Part shown: positions 1 to 9,254 of the stretch, piece after piece
Position numbering within the stretch: position 1 is the stretch's first letter
Layout of the letters: each line of letters begins with the position of its first letter
From: Acinetobacter sp. HY1485
GTDB taxonomy: Bacteria; Pseudomonadota; Gammaproteobacteria; Pseudomonadales; Moraxellaceae
Reading direction: 5' to 3'
DNA: 64,000 bases
Assembly (NCBI RefSeq): GCF_027568475.1
Contig: NZ_JANKZG010000002.1
Location: 124,001 to 188,000 of the forward strand
The notes under the pieces: generated by a model
The model's database searches: none
Told to the model about the DNA's origin: nothing
What the model saw: only the letters and a program-made list of their open reading frames with translations
Made by a program: the position numbers and the translations under genes

Positions 1-114
1 ACCTTCTTTTACTTTTACTTGAACAACAACTGTGTCACCTGGTGCAAAAGCAGGAATATCTGATTTTAACTGTGCATTTTCAACAGCTTGTACTAAAGGA
101 TGTTTACCACTCAT
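1..114 (-). CDS. rplS: 50S ribosomal protein L19, N-terminal part (cut by window edge)
   Basis: The first 38 codons of L19 read from the ATG at 114 toward base 1, so the gene continues outside the window. The peptide begins [19 protein letters not shown] and carries the [16 protein letters not shown] segment typical of L19, a protein at the 30S-50S interface. It is the last visible gene of the rpsP-rimM-trmD-rplS ribosomal operon, 105 bp after trmD on the same strand. The identification rests on the conserved N-terminus and on this very conserved gene order. Confidence 0.93.
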   Translation of the reverse strand, partial: MSGKHPLVQAVENAQLKSDIPAFAPGDTVVVQVKVKEG

Positions 115-219
115 TGTGGGAATCTCCAATAAATGCGGTGAATACCGCTGGGGATAGAGGCTTTAACGCGTATCGACCCGTTTATCTTTCCCTTCACTAC
201 GAAATTGTAAGTAAAGAGC

Positions 220-960
220 CTATCTGTTTAAATCTTTTAGCCATTTTTCTTGCTGTTTAGTCAATGTAGCTTGTTCAACCAACTCTGGTCGACGTGCAAG
301 CGTACGTTGATAACGCTGCAAAAAACGCCATTTCTCAATATTGGCATGATGTCCCGATTTTAAAATTTCAGGCACATCCAACCCTTCAAAATGGTCAGGC
401 TTTGTATATTGTGGGCAGTCTAATAAACCATCCACAAAAGAATCTTGCTGTGCTGATTGTTCATCAGACATCGTATTCGGCAAACGACGAATAATACTGT
501 CTAATAACACCATTGCAGGTAATTCCCCGCCTGATAAAACGTAATCGCCTATTGACCACTCTTGATCCACATAGGTTTGAATTAAACGCTCATCAATGCC
601 CTCATAACGTCCACACAATACAATTAACCCGTCGTAATTAACAAAGTTTTGTACTGCAGGCTCATTCAAAGTTTTCCCTTGAGGTGACATATACACCACA
701 GGTACTTGAGTACACCCTGCTTGCAAAGCAAGTTTTTTAGCATGTTGGATTGCTTTTGCCAAAGGCTCAGCCATCATTACCATACCAGGACCACCACCAA
801 ATGGACGTTCATCCACTCTTTTGTAGTTTCCCTCAGCAAAGTCTCGTGGATTAATACAATTTACTTGTACTATGTCACGCTTTGCCGCACGCCCGCTAAT
901 TCCGTAGGCTGTAATCGCTTCAAACATTTCAGGAAAAAGCGTAATAACTGCAAAAAACAT
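220..960 (-). CDS. trmD: tRNA (guanine-N1-)-methyltransferase TrmD
   Basis: Encodes 246 aa, the usual TrmD length. TrmD methylates G37 next to the anticodon of tRNAs using S-adenosylmethionine and prevents +1 frameshifting. The SPOUT knot signatures are visible: YMSPQG at residues 90-95, CGRYEGID at 116-123 and [11 protein letters not shown] at 136-146. It lies 15 bp downstream of rimM and upstream of rplS in the conserved operon. No abnormality seen. Confidence 0.97.
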   Translation of the reverse strand: MFFAVITLFPEMFEAITAYGISGRAAKRDIVQVNCINPRDFAEGNYKRVDERPFGGGPGMVMMAEPLAKAIQHAKKLALQAGCTQVPVVYMSPQGKTLNEPAVQNFVNYDGLIVLCGRYEGIDERLIQTYVDQEWSIGDYVLSGGELPAMVLLDSIIRRLPNTMSDEQSAQQDSFVDGLLDCPQYTKPDHFEGLDVPEILKSGHHANIEKWRFLQRYQRTLARRPELVEQATLTKQQEKWLKDLNR

Positions 961-975
961 CGCAGAGTCCTTTAC

Positions 976-1524
976 CTAAAAGTCTACGCCCCAATTTACG
1001 TAGATACGACCAGCTTCTAAATCAACGCGTTGTACCACATCTTTATGCCATGGAATCATTCGCTCTTCAGAGTCAATGCTGTTTGGTGTTGCGCGAACCA
1101 CCATCACATCATTAGCACCTGTTTCAAACAACTCATGGATTTTACCAAGATTTACTTCTTGTTCAGATTCATCTAGACCTAACACTGTTAAACCTTTTAA
1201 ATCTGACCAGTAAAACTCGTCCACACCTGCTTGAGGAAGTTGCGATTTTGAAATCCAAATATTAGCGCCAACTAAATTTTCCGCTGCTGTGCGATCTATT
1301 GCACCTTTTAGCGAAACAACTAAGCCTTTGCCATGCGGTTTCCAACGTTTTACATCTGCAATTTGCCAACCTGTTTTGGTTTCAATATACCAAGGTAGAT
1401 AGTCAAATATGTTGCTCATTGGTTCTGTATTGGAATAAACCCAGAGCCACCCATTCAGTCCATAAGCTGAACGTAGCTGTCCAATCTGGATACGATCTTC
1501 AGGCACATTCTGTGTTGGTGTCAT
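976..1524 (-). CDS. rimM: 16S rRNA processing protein RimM
   Basis: Encodes 182 aa. RimM binds S19 and assists maturation of the 30S head. The N-terminal half has the RimM beta-barrel start (RIQIGQLRSAYGLNGWLWVYS) and the C-terminal half a PRC-barrel-like part with the FYWSDLKGLTV and VPW-type segment (MIPWHKDVV). It sits between rpsP (16 bp upstream) and trmD (15 bp downstream), the standard context, so translation is probably coupled with both. Confidence 0.95.
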   Translation of the reverse strand: MTPTQNVPEDRIQIGQLRSAYGLNGWLWVYSNTEPMSNIFDYLPWYIETKTGWQIADVKRWKPHGKGLVVSLKGAIDRTAAENLVGANIWISKSQLPQAGVDEFYWSDLKGLTVLGLDESEQEVNLGKIHELFETGANDVMVVRATPNSIDSEERMIPWHKDVVQRVDLEAGRIYVNWGVDF

Positions 1525-1540
1525 GGGTTACCTACTACGA

Positions 1541-1798
1541 TTATGCAGCAGCTACAGCTTTTTTAGCTTGAGCAGCTAAAGAAGCAACACGTTCAGACGG
1601 TTGAGCACCTTGAGCAACCCAGTGTGCATAACGGTCTGCGTCTAAACGGATTTTTTCCGCTTGACCTTGTGCAGTTGGGTTAAAGAAACCAATACGTTCG
1701 ATGAAACGACCATCACGTGCATTGCGGCTATCAGTTACCACAACTTGGTAGAACGGACGTTTTTTAGCACCACCGCGTGCTAGACGAATTACGACCAT
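1541..1798 (-). CDS. rpsP: 30S ribosomal protein S16
   Basis: Encodes 85 aa with the S16 N-terminus [18 protein letters not shown] and the [13 protein letters not shown] motif. First gene of the rpsP-rimM-trmD-rplS operon. The upstream region (1799-1917) contains the terminator of the preceding pil operon, so rpsP must have its own promoter in the roughly 50 bp between that hairpin and the start codon. Confidence 0.97.
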   Translation of the reverse strand: MVVIRLARGGAKKRPFYQVVVTDSRNARDGRFIERIGFFNPTAQGQAEKIRLDADRYAHWVAQGAQPSERVASLAAQAKKAVAAA

Positions 1799-1844
1799 GT
1801 TAATACTCTCACATGTTAGAAAAACTTTTTAAATTCGGTTGAAC

Positions 1845-1882
1845 CTAAAAAGGCGGATATTTTACGATATATTCGCCTTAAG
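1845..1882 (-). terminator. Intrinsic terminator of the pil operon
   Basis: Arms AAGGCGGATAT (1850-1860) and ATATTCGCCTT (1869-1879) pair with one mismatch. Read on the minus strand the second arm is followed by a T-run, so transcription arriving from pilE (stop at 1918) would stop before rpsP. Confidence 0.75.
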
Positions 1883-1917
1883 GGAAAGATCAAAATTTGA
1901 GTTGTAGAAAATTAGTT

Positions 1918-2337
1918 TTAATTATCCCAAGTTGATGTTGCAGATACAGGGCACGTTGTTGCACCTTTACTCCAACATTTTTGCCCTTCATCGTTTAACA
2001 CAACTATTCCATTACCGTTTTGGCTATTTTGAGGTGTAGCAGTTAATGTATAGTCTGTATTATTGTTACCAACAGCTAATGCAATAGCATAGTAGGTTGT
2101 ACCTTGAGTAGGAAAGTTAGCATCGCCACCCACACCCTCTAAAGTTGCATTTGCATAACTATGATTCACTGTTTTATATTTTTGTAACTCTCCAGCAAGA
2201 CGCAATAATTCCGCCTGTACATCTGCGCGATGTGTGCGAATTATATATTCTTGATAAGATGGATAAGCAATTGCAGCAAGTATTCCAATAATTGCAACTG
2301 TGATCATAAGTTCTATCAGTGTAAAACCATTTTTCAT
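1918..2337 (-). CDS. pilE: Type IV pilin-like protein PilE (last gene of pil cluster A)
   Basis: Encodes 139 aa with a class III prepilin leader: short MKNG leader, cleavage expected between G4 and F5, the hydrophobic [12 protein letters not shown] helix with Glu at +5, and a PilE-type [13 protein letters not shown] continuation. The C-terminal half holds a Cys pair (CWSKGATTC) as in a pilin D-region loop. PilE-like minor pilins are processed by PilD (gene at 38058) and join the pilus tip complex with PilY1. The start directly follows the stop of the second pilE-like gene. In Acinetobacter such genes are also called comE/comF. Confidence 0.88.
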   Translation of the reverse strand: MKNGFTLIELMITVAIIGILAAIAYPSYQEYIIRTHRADVQAELLRLAGELQKYKTVNHSYANATLEGVGGDANFPTQGTTYYAIALAVGNNNTDYTLTATPQNSQNGNGIVVLNDEGQKCWSKGATTCPVSATSTWDN

Positions 2338-2781
2338 TTACCAACTCTCCGAACCTGTACCACAACCTGAATATGTCACATTCGCAGCAGTTGTATTTTT
2401 ACAACGCACACCTGTACTTGTTAATAATAATGTAAAGTTTTTAGGGTCAGTCGTTGTTGCTTGGATTGCCCATGTTCTCCCCAATGCATTAGCATCACTT
2501 AACGAAACATTATTAGCCAATGGATCAACAATCGTAATAGTATAAGGAAATGTAGAGTTCGCTGCTACGGTTGATGAGGCTGTAGGAAAATTTAAATAAT
2601 TAAAGTTACGTGCTTTATACCGCTCTAACAATACAGAAAGACGTTGTATTTCTTGCATTGCTTCTGACATATGCGTACGTCGTATATATTCTTGGTAACT
2701 TGGAATCGCAATCGCTGCAATAATTGCAACAATTACGACAACGATCATAAGTTCTATCAGTGTAAATCCTCGAGATTGCAT
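2338..2781 (-). CDS. pilE: Type IV pilin-like protein PilE (second copy)
   Basis: Encodes 147 aa and is homologous to the next gene. Leader MQSRG, cleavage between G5 and F6, then [12 protein letters not shown] with Glu at +5, and [20 protein letters not shown]. Two cysteines near the C-terminus ([14 protein letters not shown]) probably form the disulfide loop. It starts 12 bp after pilY1 and abuts the second pilE, consistent with one transcript. The two PilE proteins share the N-terminal 40 residues but differ strongly in the head, as expected for minor pilins with separate roles. Confidence 0.88.
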   Translation of the reverse strand: MQSRGFTLIELMIVVVIVAIIAAIAIPSYQEYIRRTHMSEAMQEIQRLSVLLERYKARNFNYLNFPTASSTVAANSTFPYTITIVDPLANNVSLSDANALGRTWAIQATTTDPKNFTLLLTSTGVRCKNTTAANVTYSGCGTGSESW

Positions 2782-2793
2782 TCTTATTTCCTA

Positions 2794-5700
2794 TTATTTC
2801 ATTGTCTCATACCAACGCTTAGAGACTAATTCTAAATTTGATGTATAAGATTTAGAATCACCTTGTGCTCCTCCGCCCTTGCCTGTAGAGGTTATAAGAA
2901 CTCGAGTTGTACCATCTGAATCTGTAGAACCAACACTCGGCGCCACAATACCGGCACCAATTGCTACATGAGATAAAAATTTTGAGCTTGAACCAGAGCT
3001 TGAACAAACACCATAAGGCATACAAAATTGAGTAGTGTAAGTTTGACCCTTAACACCAGAGCCACAATTTCCAGAAGATCCATCTTTACTGCCATCAAAT
3101 GTAGTTACATATAAGTCTGAATCTAGTACTGTCGGCGTTGCATTAATTAGTTTTTCATCTTGAATTGAAGAGGAAGCAAAAACATAATACCAACCAGCAT
3201 AATTTGCATACGGTGCAAAGGATGTTGTGTTTGTATTTGATGAAAGTTTTCCTAATTTATTTAATACAACATCTTGGGTATTTAAATTGCCTTTACTATA
3301 ATCTAAAGTATACGCAGAATTGCTTATGGTAAATAATGAAGTAAGTGCTACATCTTTATCGTAAATATTATAAATTGCATCATTTTTATAATTAGTATCA
3401 GACGTATTAAATAATGGCGAGCTTTTGTTACCACTTCCTATACTAAGTACGCCAAATTTTGCTCCATTTTCACTATAAGTTGAAAATGCAGGTGTTTCAT
3501 AAAAGCGTGGGCTATATTTACCATTATTTAAATTTAAAAGTCTCACAGGTGTTTTTGAAAATAGTGATGTATCCGTAGTAGAGGTCAAGCTGTTATTTAA
3601 ATCTACTCGCCAAACCTGTCCACCTAAATCACCAAAATATAAATGATCAATTAGACCGTCCGAGTTACGATCTACCGTTTTAATTTCACTTACCACGCTA
3701 TATTGCATATTGTTTGAAGTCGTGTACTGTACACCAGATGTTGTATTTGTACTTGTTGCATTAGCACCTGCCCACCAAAGTAAATCACCTGTTTGAGCAT
3801 CAAACATATAAACGCCAGAGCCTATCTTGTTGTTCTGTGAATATTCATCTTCATAGCCTGAAAATGCAGTGCGCTCACCTGTTGTAGAACTAAATGAACC
3901 ATCTCCATTGTCGCCACCTGCATCATATCCTCCTCCTACAAACATTACTAGGCGTTTAGCTCCTTTCCATTTCACCCAACCAATACTTGGTTTTGACCAA
4001 CTCTGTCCCATAAAAGCAAGTTCTTTATAGACTTTTTTAGTGTTTGTACAGACTTGAGATTCGCTATTACAAAATACAGTTTTAGTATTAGGGTCAATAT
4101 GAAACGCGATCTGAGGCTTGCTAATATCTTGAAGATTTAAAGCATAATAGCTACGTCCTCCCATACGTAATCCACCATATACCATTTGCATTCCACTAGC
4201 AGATGAACCAGCAATATCTGATGTTCCTACGGTTAAAGAACCATCTGCTTTTACAACGTAATTTGTATAAGACGTCCAAGCGCCATCTATACCGTAATAC
4301 AGTGGTTGATAGGTTGAACTACTAAAACCATGAGTAGCCGTATTTGTTAAAAATGCACTTTTTTGGTTTGTAATCAATTCATTTGGAACAAACGCAAAAT
4401 CTTCTAAACCATTTTTCGCATTTACTACAGATAAAACACCTTGAGTTGTTCCAAATAAAATATGGTCATCACGATTCGATGTTGTCGTAACACCATTCGT
4501 TGTTGTAATTTTACCTGATTGAGTCAGTAAGATTGGTGTAGAGTGCATAACAGCACCAACTTGTCTTAACGAGGCAAGACTTGACAGTTGGCTAATACTT
4601 GTTGGCAATGTACTTGTATTACTTGGATCAGTAATACTATATCCAAGTAAAGAAAGTAAATAACCACGATCAGTATCTGTTGTATTTGTTACGTAGTTAG
4701 CGCCGATTTGATTAAGTTTAGTATCGGTCTTTATCCCCGAAGTATTGCGATTTGTTAATAGCTTACGATTAGCAATGTCTGACGTTGTACCAATAGGTAA
4801 AACACCTTTTACACCACCTGTTTCTTTTAAGGCTGTTTCAGCATTTTGCGACCAGATATCATAATTAGTTACATAAGTACCTGTACTATCTACAATATCG
4901 TTATTTTGGATATCTTTAATATAACCATCTACTACATTATATTTTTTTAAGTTACCTGCCCACAACTGATAAATCTCTGCAGGTGTAGGTTGAAATTGTG
5001 CTGAATAAGCATAATTTTGTACTACACTTGGATTAAGTGCATCTGTCGGAATATAAGATGCACCCGTTGTTACTGCTGGAATATCTGTCGTTAAATTTGT
5101 AATAAAGTTATTAACACTTTTAACTACATCTTCAGAACTACTACCAGAATACCAACCACCACCTCCATAGACACCTAATTTAGCTGCATTTTTTACATTT
5201 TCATCTGCAGAAGATGAGTTAATATTTTCAATATTTTTTGTCTGTGTTAAAGCACGATCATAAGATGTAATGCCATTAAAACTACTTCCAAAACCTACTA
5301 CTGCTGTTTTAATATCCAGACCAAGTGGATTCATTTTATTAGTAGTTGTAGAACCAGAAACTGTTCGATTACGTAATAACTGTGAAAAATCTCCAATACA
5401 AGACCAACCTGTCTCACTATCTCCTGATGCTAACAACCCGCCATTACATGTTAAATTATTACTATATGTGCTTGTTAATGCTGTTTGCATTAATCCTTTG
5501 GCAATTGAGGTACTAGAAACATTCGGTTCACCATCTGTTAGTACATAGATGCCTTGTCCACTACATTGCGTCGAATTTGTACTTAATGGTGACATATAAG
5601 CATTTTGGGCAGTATTTTTTGTCTCTGATGCAGAATAAGGAAAACCACTGTAAGGGTTGACACCAATATAATAGTTACCAGCTAAATTATTTAAGGTTGT

Positions 5701-6513
5701 ACTCGTCCCTTTAGTATGACTAGAAGTATTAGAAAATCCAGTATACCAAGAGTTACCAGAAGGACTCCATGTTGTACATGTTGAGTTATTCCACTCTAAG
5801 CATATTTTATAGTATCCACTATATCTAGAACTACTAGCTACAAAATATGCTTGTAAATCATTTCGTTCTGCTGTAGTTGTTCCCAACATATATGAACCAA
5901 CCTCAGTATAAGATTGTGCTGTTGGTGTGTTCGTTGTAGCAGAGAAAGTTTTTACTTTGTTTAAAATAGCTTGTCGTTGCGTTATTCCTGTACTTAAGAC
6001 TGTGCTCAAAGCACGTGCAGGTACTAGTACGGCCCCAGTATTATGATATGTAGTATCATAAACACCCAAACTAGCCAATCCAATAACTTTTTCATCTGAT
6101 AGAGCAGCAATACTTTTTTCAGTATTACCATTTAATAAGTCAAATACACCATCTTTCAAACGATCTATACGTGAATAGCAGTAATAATTTGAGCCCGATA
6201 AAGTACATTGTTCTTTAATATCATTGCTTGCTGTTCTACTTGCTATTTTGCAGTAGCTTCGAGTATATCCTCCAGATGCAGTATCTGTTCCAGATGAGCA
6301 ACTTGATAAATTATAGTCTGTTTTAATACTAGATGTACCCATACTTCCGGATATATCCAATAACAGCATGAGTGTAGTTGAACCTGCTGTTGCTTTCTTA
6401 TAAATTTCAATATCACTTGCATTTGATACGGTAGTCGCTAAACCTAATATCAGTACAACCTGTCCAAAATGATAACTTTTTCTTTTTACTTTATTTAATA
6501 AATTCATCATCAT
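2794..6513 (-). CDS. pilY1: PilY1-type pilus tip adhesin, copy A (intact MIDAS)
   Basis: Encodes 1239 aa, the size of PilY1/ComC. A signal peptide occupies about residues 1-32. A von Willebrand A-like domain begins near residue 47 with an intact metal-ion-dependent adhesion site DISGS (D53, S55, S57). The C-terminal half is the PilY1 beta-propeller with the calcium-binding loop DRNSDGLID at 948-956, followed by YFGDLGGQVWRVDL. PilY1 caps the pilus, promotes extension and mediates adhesion. Start chosen at the first of three tandem ATGs, 7 nt after AAGGA. The gene follows pilX and precedes two pilE genes. A paralogue lies at 9255. Confidence 0.93.
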   Translation of the reverse strand: MMMNLLNKVKRKSYHFGQVVLILGLATTVSNASDIEIYKKATAGSTTLMLLLDISGSMGTSSIKTDYNLSSCSSGTDTASGGYTRSYCKIASRTASNDIKEQCTLSGSNYYCYSRIDRLKDGVFDLLNGNTEKSIAALSDEKVIGLASLGVYDTTYHNTGAVLVPARALSTVLSTGITQRQAILNKVKTFSATTNTPTAQSYTEVGSYMLGTTTAERNDLQAYFVASSSRYSGYYKICLEWNNSTCTTWSPSGNSWYTGFSNTSSHTKGTSTTLNNLAGNYYIGVNPYSGFPYSASETKNTAQNAYMSPLSTNSTQCSGQGIYVLTDGEPNVSSTSIAKGLMQTALTSTYSNNLTCNGGLLASGDSETGWSCIGDFSQLLRNRTVSGSTTTNKMNPLGLDIKTAVVGFGSSFNGITSYDRALTQTKNIENINSSSADENVKNAAKLGVYGGGGWYSGSSSEDVVKSVNNFITNLTTDIPAVTTGASYIPTDALNPSVVQNYAYSAQFQPTPAEIYQLWAGNLKKYNVVDGYIKDIQNNDIVDSTGTYVTNYDIWSQNAETALKETGGVKGVLPIGTTSDIANRKLLTNRNTSGIKTDTKLNQIGANYVTNTTDTDRGYLLSLLGYSITDPSNTSTLPTSISQLSSLASLRQVGAVMHSTPILLTQSGKITTTNGVTTTSNRDDHILFGTTQGVLSVVNAKNGLEDFAFVPNELITNQKSAFLTNTATHGFSSSTYQPLYYGIDGAWTSYTNYVVKADGSLTVGTSDIAGSSASGMQMVYGGLRMGGRSYYALNLQDISKPQIAFHIDPNTKTVFCNSESQVCTNTKKVYKELAFMGQSWSKPSIGWVKWKGAKRLVMFVGGGYDAGGDNGDGSFSSTTGERTAFSGYEDEYSQNNKIGSGVYMFDAQTGDLLWWAGANATSTNTTSGVQYTTSNNMQYSVVSEIKTVDRNSDGLIDHLYFGDLGGQVWRVDLNNSLTSTTDTSLFSKTPVRLLNLNNGKYSPRFYETPAFSTYSENGAKFGVLSIGSGNKSSPLFNTSDTNYKNDAIYNIYDKDVALTSLFTISNSAYTLDYSKGNLNTQDVVLNKLGKLSSNTNTTSFAPYANYAGWYYVFASSSIQDEKLINATPTVLDSDLYVTTFDGSKDGSSGNCGSGVKGQTYTTQFCMPYGVCSSSGSSSKFLSHVAIGAGIVAPSVGSTDSDGTTRVLITSTGKGGGAQGDSKSYTSNLELVSKRWYETMK

Positions 6514-6520
6514 TTTATCC

Positions 6521-7291
6521 TTAACTTGTACCTTTAAGATTTTGTACTAAATTGTATTCAGATATATGTGCTATAAAAGGTACGCTCAAATCATTAAGAC
6601 ACTTTACAACACTACTACTTGCACTAGCTGTGGCTACTACACCTGCTGGTACCTCAGGACTATTCATATGTGTGGACAAACAATTATAAATATCTGATTT
6701 AGATGCTGCAGATAGTTGAGGCATAAATGAAACGGCATGAACAATTACTTTTTCTGCTTCAACTACCTTTCCTGAAGTAGCATCAGTACCCTCTGGCATA
6801 CCACCAAAAGGTACATCATCTGAACTACTTGTCGTTGCAAACTGTACAGAGATTTGTGTCATAACAGCTTGTCGACCACTTGTATAATCATTTGTGCTAC
6901 TTGTTGGATTACAATATCCAGCAACGCCAATTTCCTTACCATTTGGTGCACTTGCACCATTTTCCCATTTCATAATACTGGCATTAGTTAGCGTAAATAA
7001 ATTTTCGTTTTTACCCTTATAGCAAAATACAATTTCTTTACCTTTATTATTTGCTGTCCGGATATAACCAAACATCCCACTTCCTGTCAGTTCAGCTTTA
7101 AGCTTATTAACATCTTCTACACTAAATACAGCCACATCTGAATTTTGGAACATCAATTGTTGTGCCTGTGCACCGGTTGCAATATCAAGAGAAACAATAC
7201 TATAACGTATAGCTAAAGCTCCAATTACAGTCATAAAGAGTAAAATTATCAGTACAATAAATAAAGTTGCACCCCTTTGAGATTGTATCAT
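6521..7291 (-). CDS. pilX: Minor pilin PilX, copy A
   Basis: Encodes 256 aa. The leader MIQSQRG is followed by the hydrophobic ATLFIVLIILLFMTVIGALA. Glu at mature position 5 is absent, which is normal for PilX/GspK-type tip subunits. The C-terminal part has the MTQISVQF strand and a Cys pair (C200-type and SSVVKCL). Its start codon overlaps the pilW stop by one base (TAATG), and pilY1 follows after 7 bp, so translation is probably coupled. Homologous to the PilX at 12899. Confidence 0.86.
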   Translation of the reverse strand: MIQSQRGATLFIVLIILLFMTVIGALAIRYSIVSLDIATGAQAQQLMFQNSDVAVFSVEDVNKLKAELTGSGMFGYIRTANNKGKEIVFCYKGKNENLFTLTNASIMKWENGASAPNGKEIGVAGYCNPTSSTNDYTSGRQAVMTQISVQFATTSSSDDVPFGGMPEGTDATSGKVVEAEKVIVHAVSFMPQLSAASKSDIYNCLSTHMNSPEVPAGVVATASASSSVVKCLNDLSVPFIAHISEYNLVQNLKGTS

Positions 7292-8175
7292 TACCGATCT
7301 CCTAACCCATTACGAACGGCTACTGTCTGTAAAATTACCTCTCTTAAACTTTTATTATTATTAGATTGAATTGTGCTATTCAAAGTGACTGATTGGTCTA
7401 ATACAGAAAATGGCTGCGCAAGATTAATAGTCGCATCAGAACCTAATGTTTGTGATGATCGAGCTAAAATGCCTAATTTCACACCTAAAATTCTTGGATG
7501 AGAAGTATCAGCAATATAATCTTTAATCGTAATATCTCTAAGATTTCCCGCACTATTTTCTACAACTAAAAGAACATGGAAGTAATCCACTCGCTTCATT
7601 ACAATTTGTCCGCTATTTTGCTCAAAACTTGCAAGGTTATTTGAGCGTCCTGCAGCGCACGCTAACGCTAATGCGGTATCTGTATTTTCATTTGTTGCAA
7701 CAGCTGCATCTCTACGTACAAAATACTTTTGTAAAACAATCGTAGATGTACTCGTTATTTGAGTTCCTTCACAATCAAATAGGCCCTCATCCACTTGCGT
7801 TTGTGTCGGTCTATACTGAATAACGAGTTGATCACTTCCTATATTTACATTTGATGTATTACTAACAGTACTAGCACTTATTGGTGTTTGAGATGTTGCA
7901 CCTGTTATATTGTTTTTTGATAAGACAATTCCACTATTAGCGGTATTACTATTCATAGTTGCCGTTGAATTATCAAGATTTGCCATTCGAATATCTTTTG
8001 TAATGTAATTAAGTGCAAAATTTGCATTTTCTTGGATATCACCTGAACCTTTTTGTAAAGCAAGACTCTTTTGTCCAGATAAAAATAACATCATTGCTGC
8101 TGCAACAATAATAAGCCCTAAAACTAGTGAAATCATTAGCTCTACTAGCGTAAACCCCTGTTGAGTAGATGTCAT
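7291..8175 (-). CDS. pilW: Minor pilin PilW, copy A
   Basis: Encodes about 294 aa from the ATG at 8175. An upstream in-frame start at 8199 is unlikely because it would put eight residues before the leader and extend far into pilV. Leader MTSTQQG, then FTLVELMISLVLGLIIVAAAMML with Glu at +5. Later the PilW signature VDYFHVLLVV and the RS-type VRNGLGDR end are visible. PilW is part of the PilVWX-FimU-PilE priming complex that carries PilY1. Joined to pilV and pilX by one-base TAATG overlaps. Confidence 0.88.
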   Translation of the reverse strand: MTSTQQGFTLVELMISLVLGLIIVAAAMMLFLSGQKSLALQKGSGDIQENANFALNYITKDIRMANLDNSTATMNSNTANSGIVLSKNNITGATSQTPISASTVSNTSNVNIGSDQLVIQYRPTQTQVDEGLFDCEGTQITSTSTIVLQKYFVRRDAAVATNENTDTALALACAAGRSNNLASFEQNSGQIVMKRVDYFHVLLVVENSAGNLRDITIKDYIADTSHPRILGVKLGILARSSQTLGSDATINLAQPFSVLDQSVTLNSTIQSNNNKSLREVILQTVAVRNGLGDR

Positions 8176-8699
8176 TAATAGGTCTCCATCACAACACAAG
8201 TTGAATCGTCATTATAGCTAAAACTATTAGCTGTACTTTTTGTACACGCAATATTCCCTGTTGTTGTAGGTGTATTATTAGTTGGATCAGTTTTATCCCA
8301 TGCAATATAAATACATTGACGACCATTTGAAGTTGATGGACAGGTTTGCATTTGTATACGCATTCCTAAACGACTTGCTTCTACATAAGTTTGGTGAATA
8401 TCAAATTGTGCTTTTGTCGCGGGGGAACAATAGTTTGTATAACATTCATATGAAGTTGTTATCTGTGTCGATTGACTTTGTAGATTTGTCTTATAACTTT
8501 CAATGGCAGTTGTACTATTATTAATACGTATTTTTTCTGATAAATCTCTAGCTAAACTAATTGCCTGTACACGGTTTGTAGCCTCAGCTGTTGCTGTAAC
8601 TGCCCGATACTGCAAAGTCACAAAACCTAAAACCCCCACTGCAAGTAGAAAAATTACAACTAAAATTTCAATTAAACCTACACCCTTTTGTTTTATCAT
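8175..8699 (-). CDS. pilV: Minor pilin PilV, copy A
   Basis: Encodes 174 aa. Leader MIKQKG, then VGLIEILVVIFLLAVGVLGFVTLQYRA, the PilV signature with Val at +1 and Glu at +5. The head contains a run of cysteines and the CIYIAWDKTD motif shared with the PilV at 14386. It has its own Shine-Dalgarno-like GAGGG about 9 nt upstream. It is the first recognisable gene of cluster A: no fimU precedes it, unlike cluster B. Confidence 0.88.
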   Translation of the reverse strand: MIKQKGVGLIEILVVIFLLAVGVLGFVTLQYRAVTATAEATNRVQAISLARDLSEKIRINNSTTAIESYKTNLQSQSTQITTSYECYTNYCSPATKAQFDIHQTYVEASRLGMRIQMQTCPSTSNGRQCIYIAWDKTDPTNNTPTTTGNIACTKSTANSFSYNDDSTCVVMETY

Positions 8700-9254
8700 G
8701 CAGTGTAGCCCTCTGTACTTTCAATTACTTCTCGTTGATCTAAAGAGCGTATTGAAATTTCATCAGAAAAAGGTAGATTATGATTGGCAAAGCAAAGTCT
8801 TAGTTGCTTTATAAAAGATATAAGCAAAAAAAGAATGACATAAAATGTATTTTTAATAATCAAAAGAACAGCTATGTTGATAATTTTCACGTATTTTTCT
8901 TGATAAAGAAAAAGTAAAAATTCTTCAAAAGTTTTTTTTTGCAGTATCTTTTTTAAAAAAACGATTGGAATACTAAAAATTATTTTCATAATATTATTAT
9001 TCTTTTATGACTATATGTTAGCTGTAAATATAAAGTAGAAAGGAGATTAAATCTGGTCATACTTTGTTTTTTAAAATACATAATACTACCCCAAAAAAGC
9101 AAAATAATATAAAAATCACATTTAAAATATGATTAAGGAGAAAATAATAAATTTAAATTTTAGCCGTATTTTATTATTAAATACAATAGAAGCTGATGTA
9201 AATTTATAAGTCAAAGAAGAAAGTGAAATAACTCACTTTCTCTTATCACGCTAT
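8700..9254 (-). other. AT-rich spacer between the two pil blocks
   Basis: A 555-bp stretch separates pilV-A from pilY1-B. It is very AT-rich and should hold the promoter of cluster A on the minus strand. An open frame at 8696-8989 (97 codons, minus) with two hydrophobic segments ends in an ATGA overlap with pilV-A, but its composition looks like translated AT-rich DNA and no family is recognised. If it is real it may be a decayed remnant of the duplication. No pilin leader and no fimU-like sequence is visible. Confidence 0.5.
9215..9243 (-). terminator. Probable terminator of pil cluster B
   Basis: Perfect 8-bp arms GAAAGTGA (9219-9226) and TCACTTTC (9233-9240) lie 15 bp beyond the pilY1-B stop. 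On the minus strand a pyrimidine/T-rich stretch follows. It would separate cluster B from cluster A transcription. Confidence 0.5.

Noticed and set aside
5270-5548. A 92-codon plus-strand frame inside pilY1-A
   Set aside because: Antisense shadow of a long, clearly coding gene.
8696-8989. A 97-codon minus-strand frame overlapping pilV-A by 4 bp
   Set aside because: Composition is that of translated AT-rich spacer, no pilin leader or known motif, and pilV-A has its own ribosome site. Mentioned only in the spacer entry.
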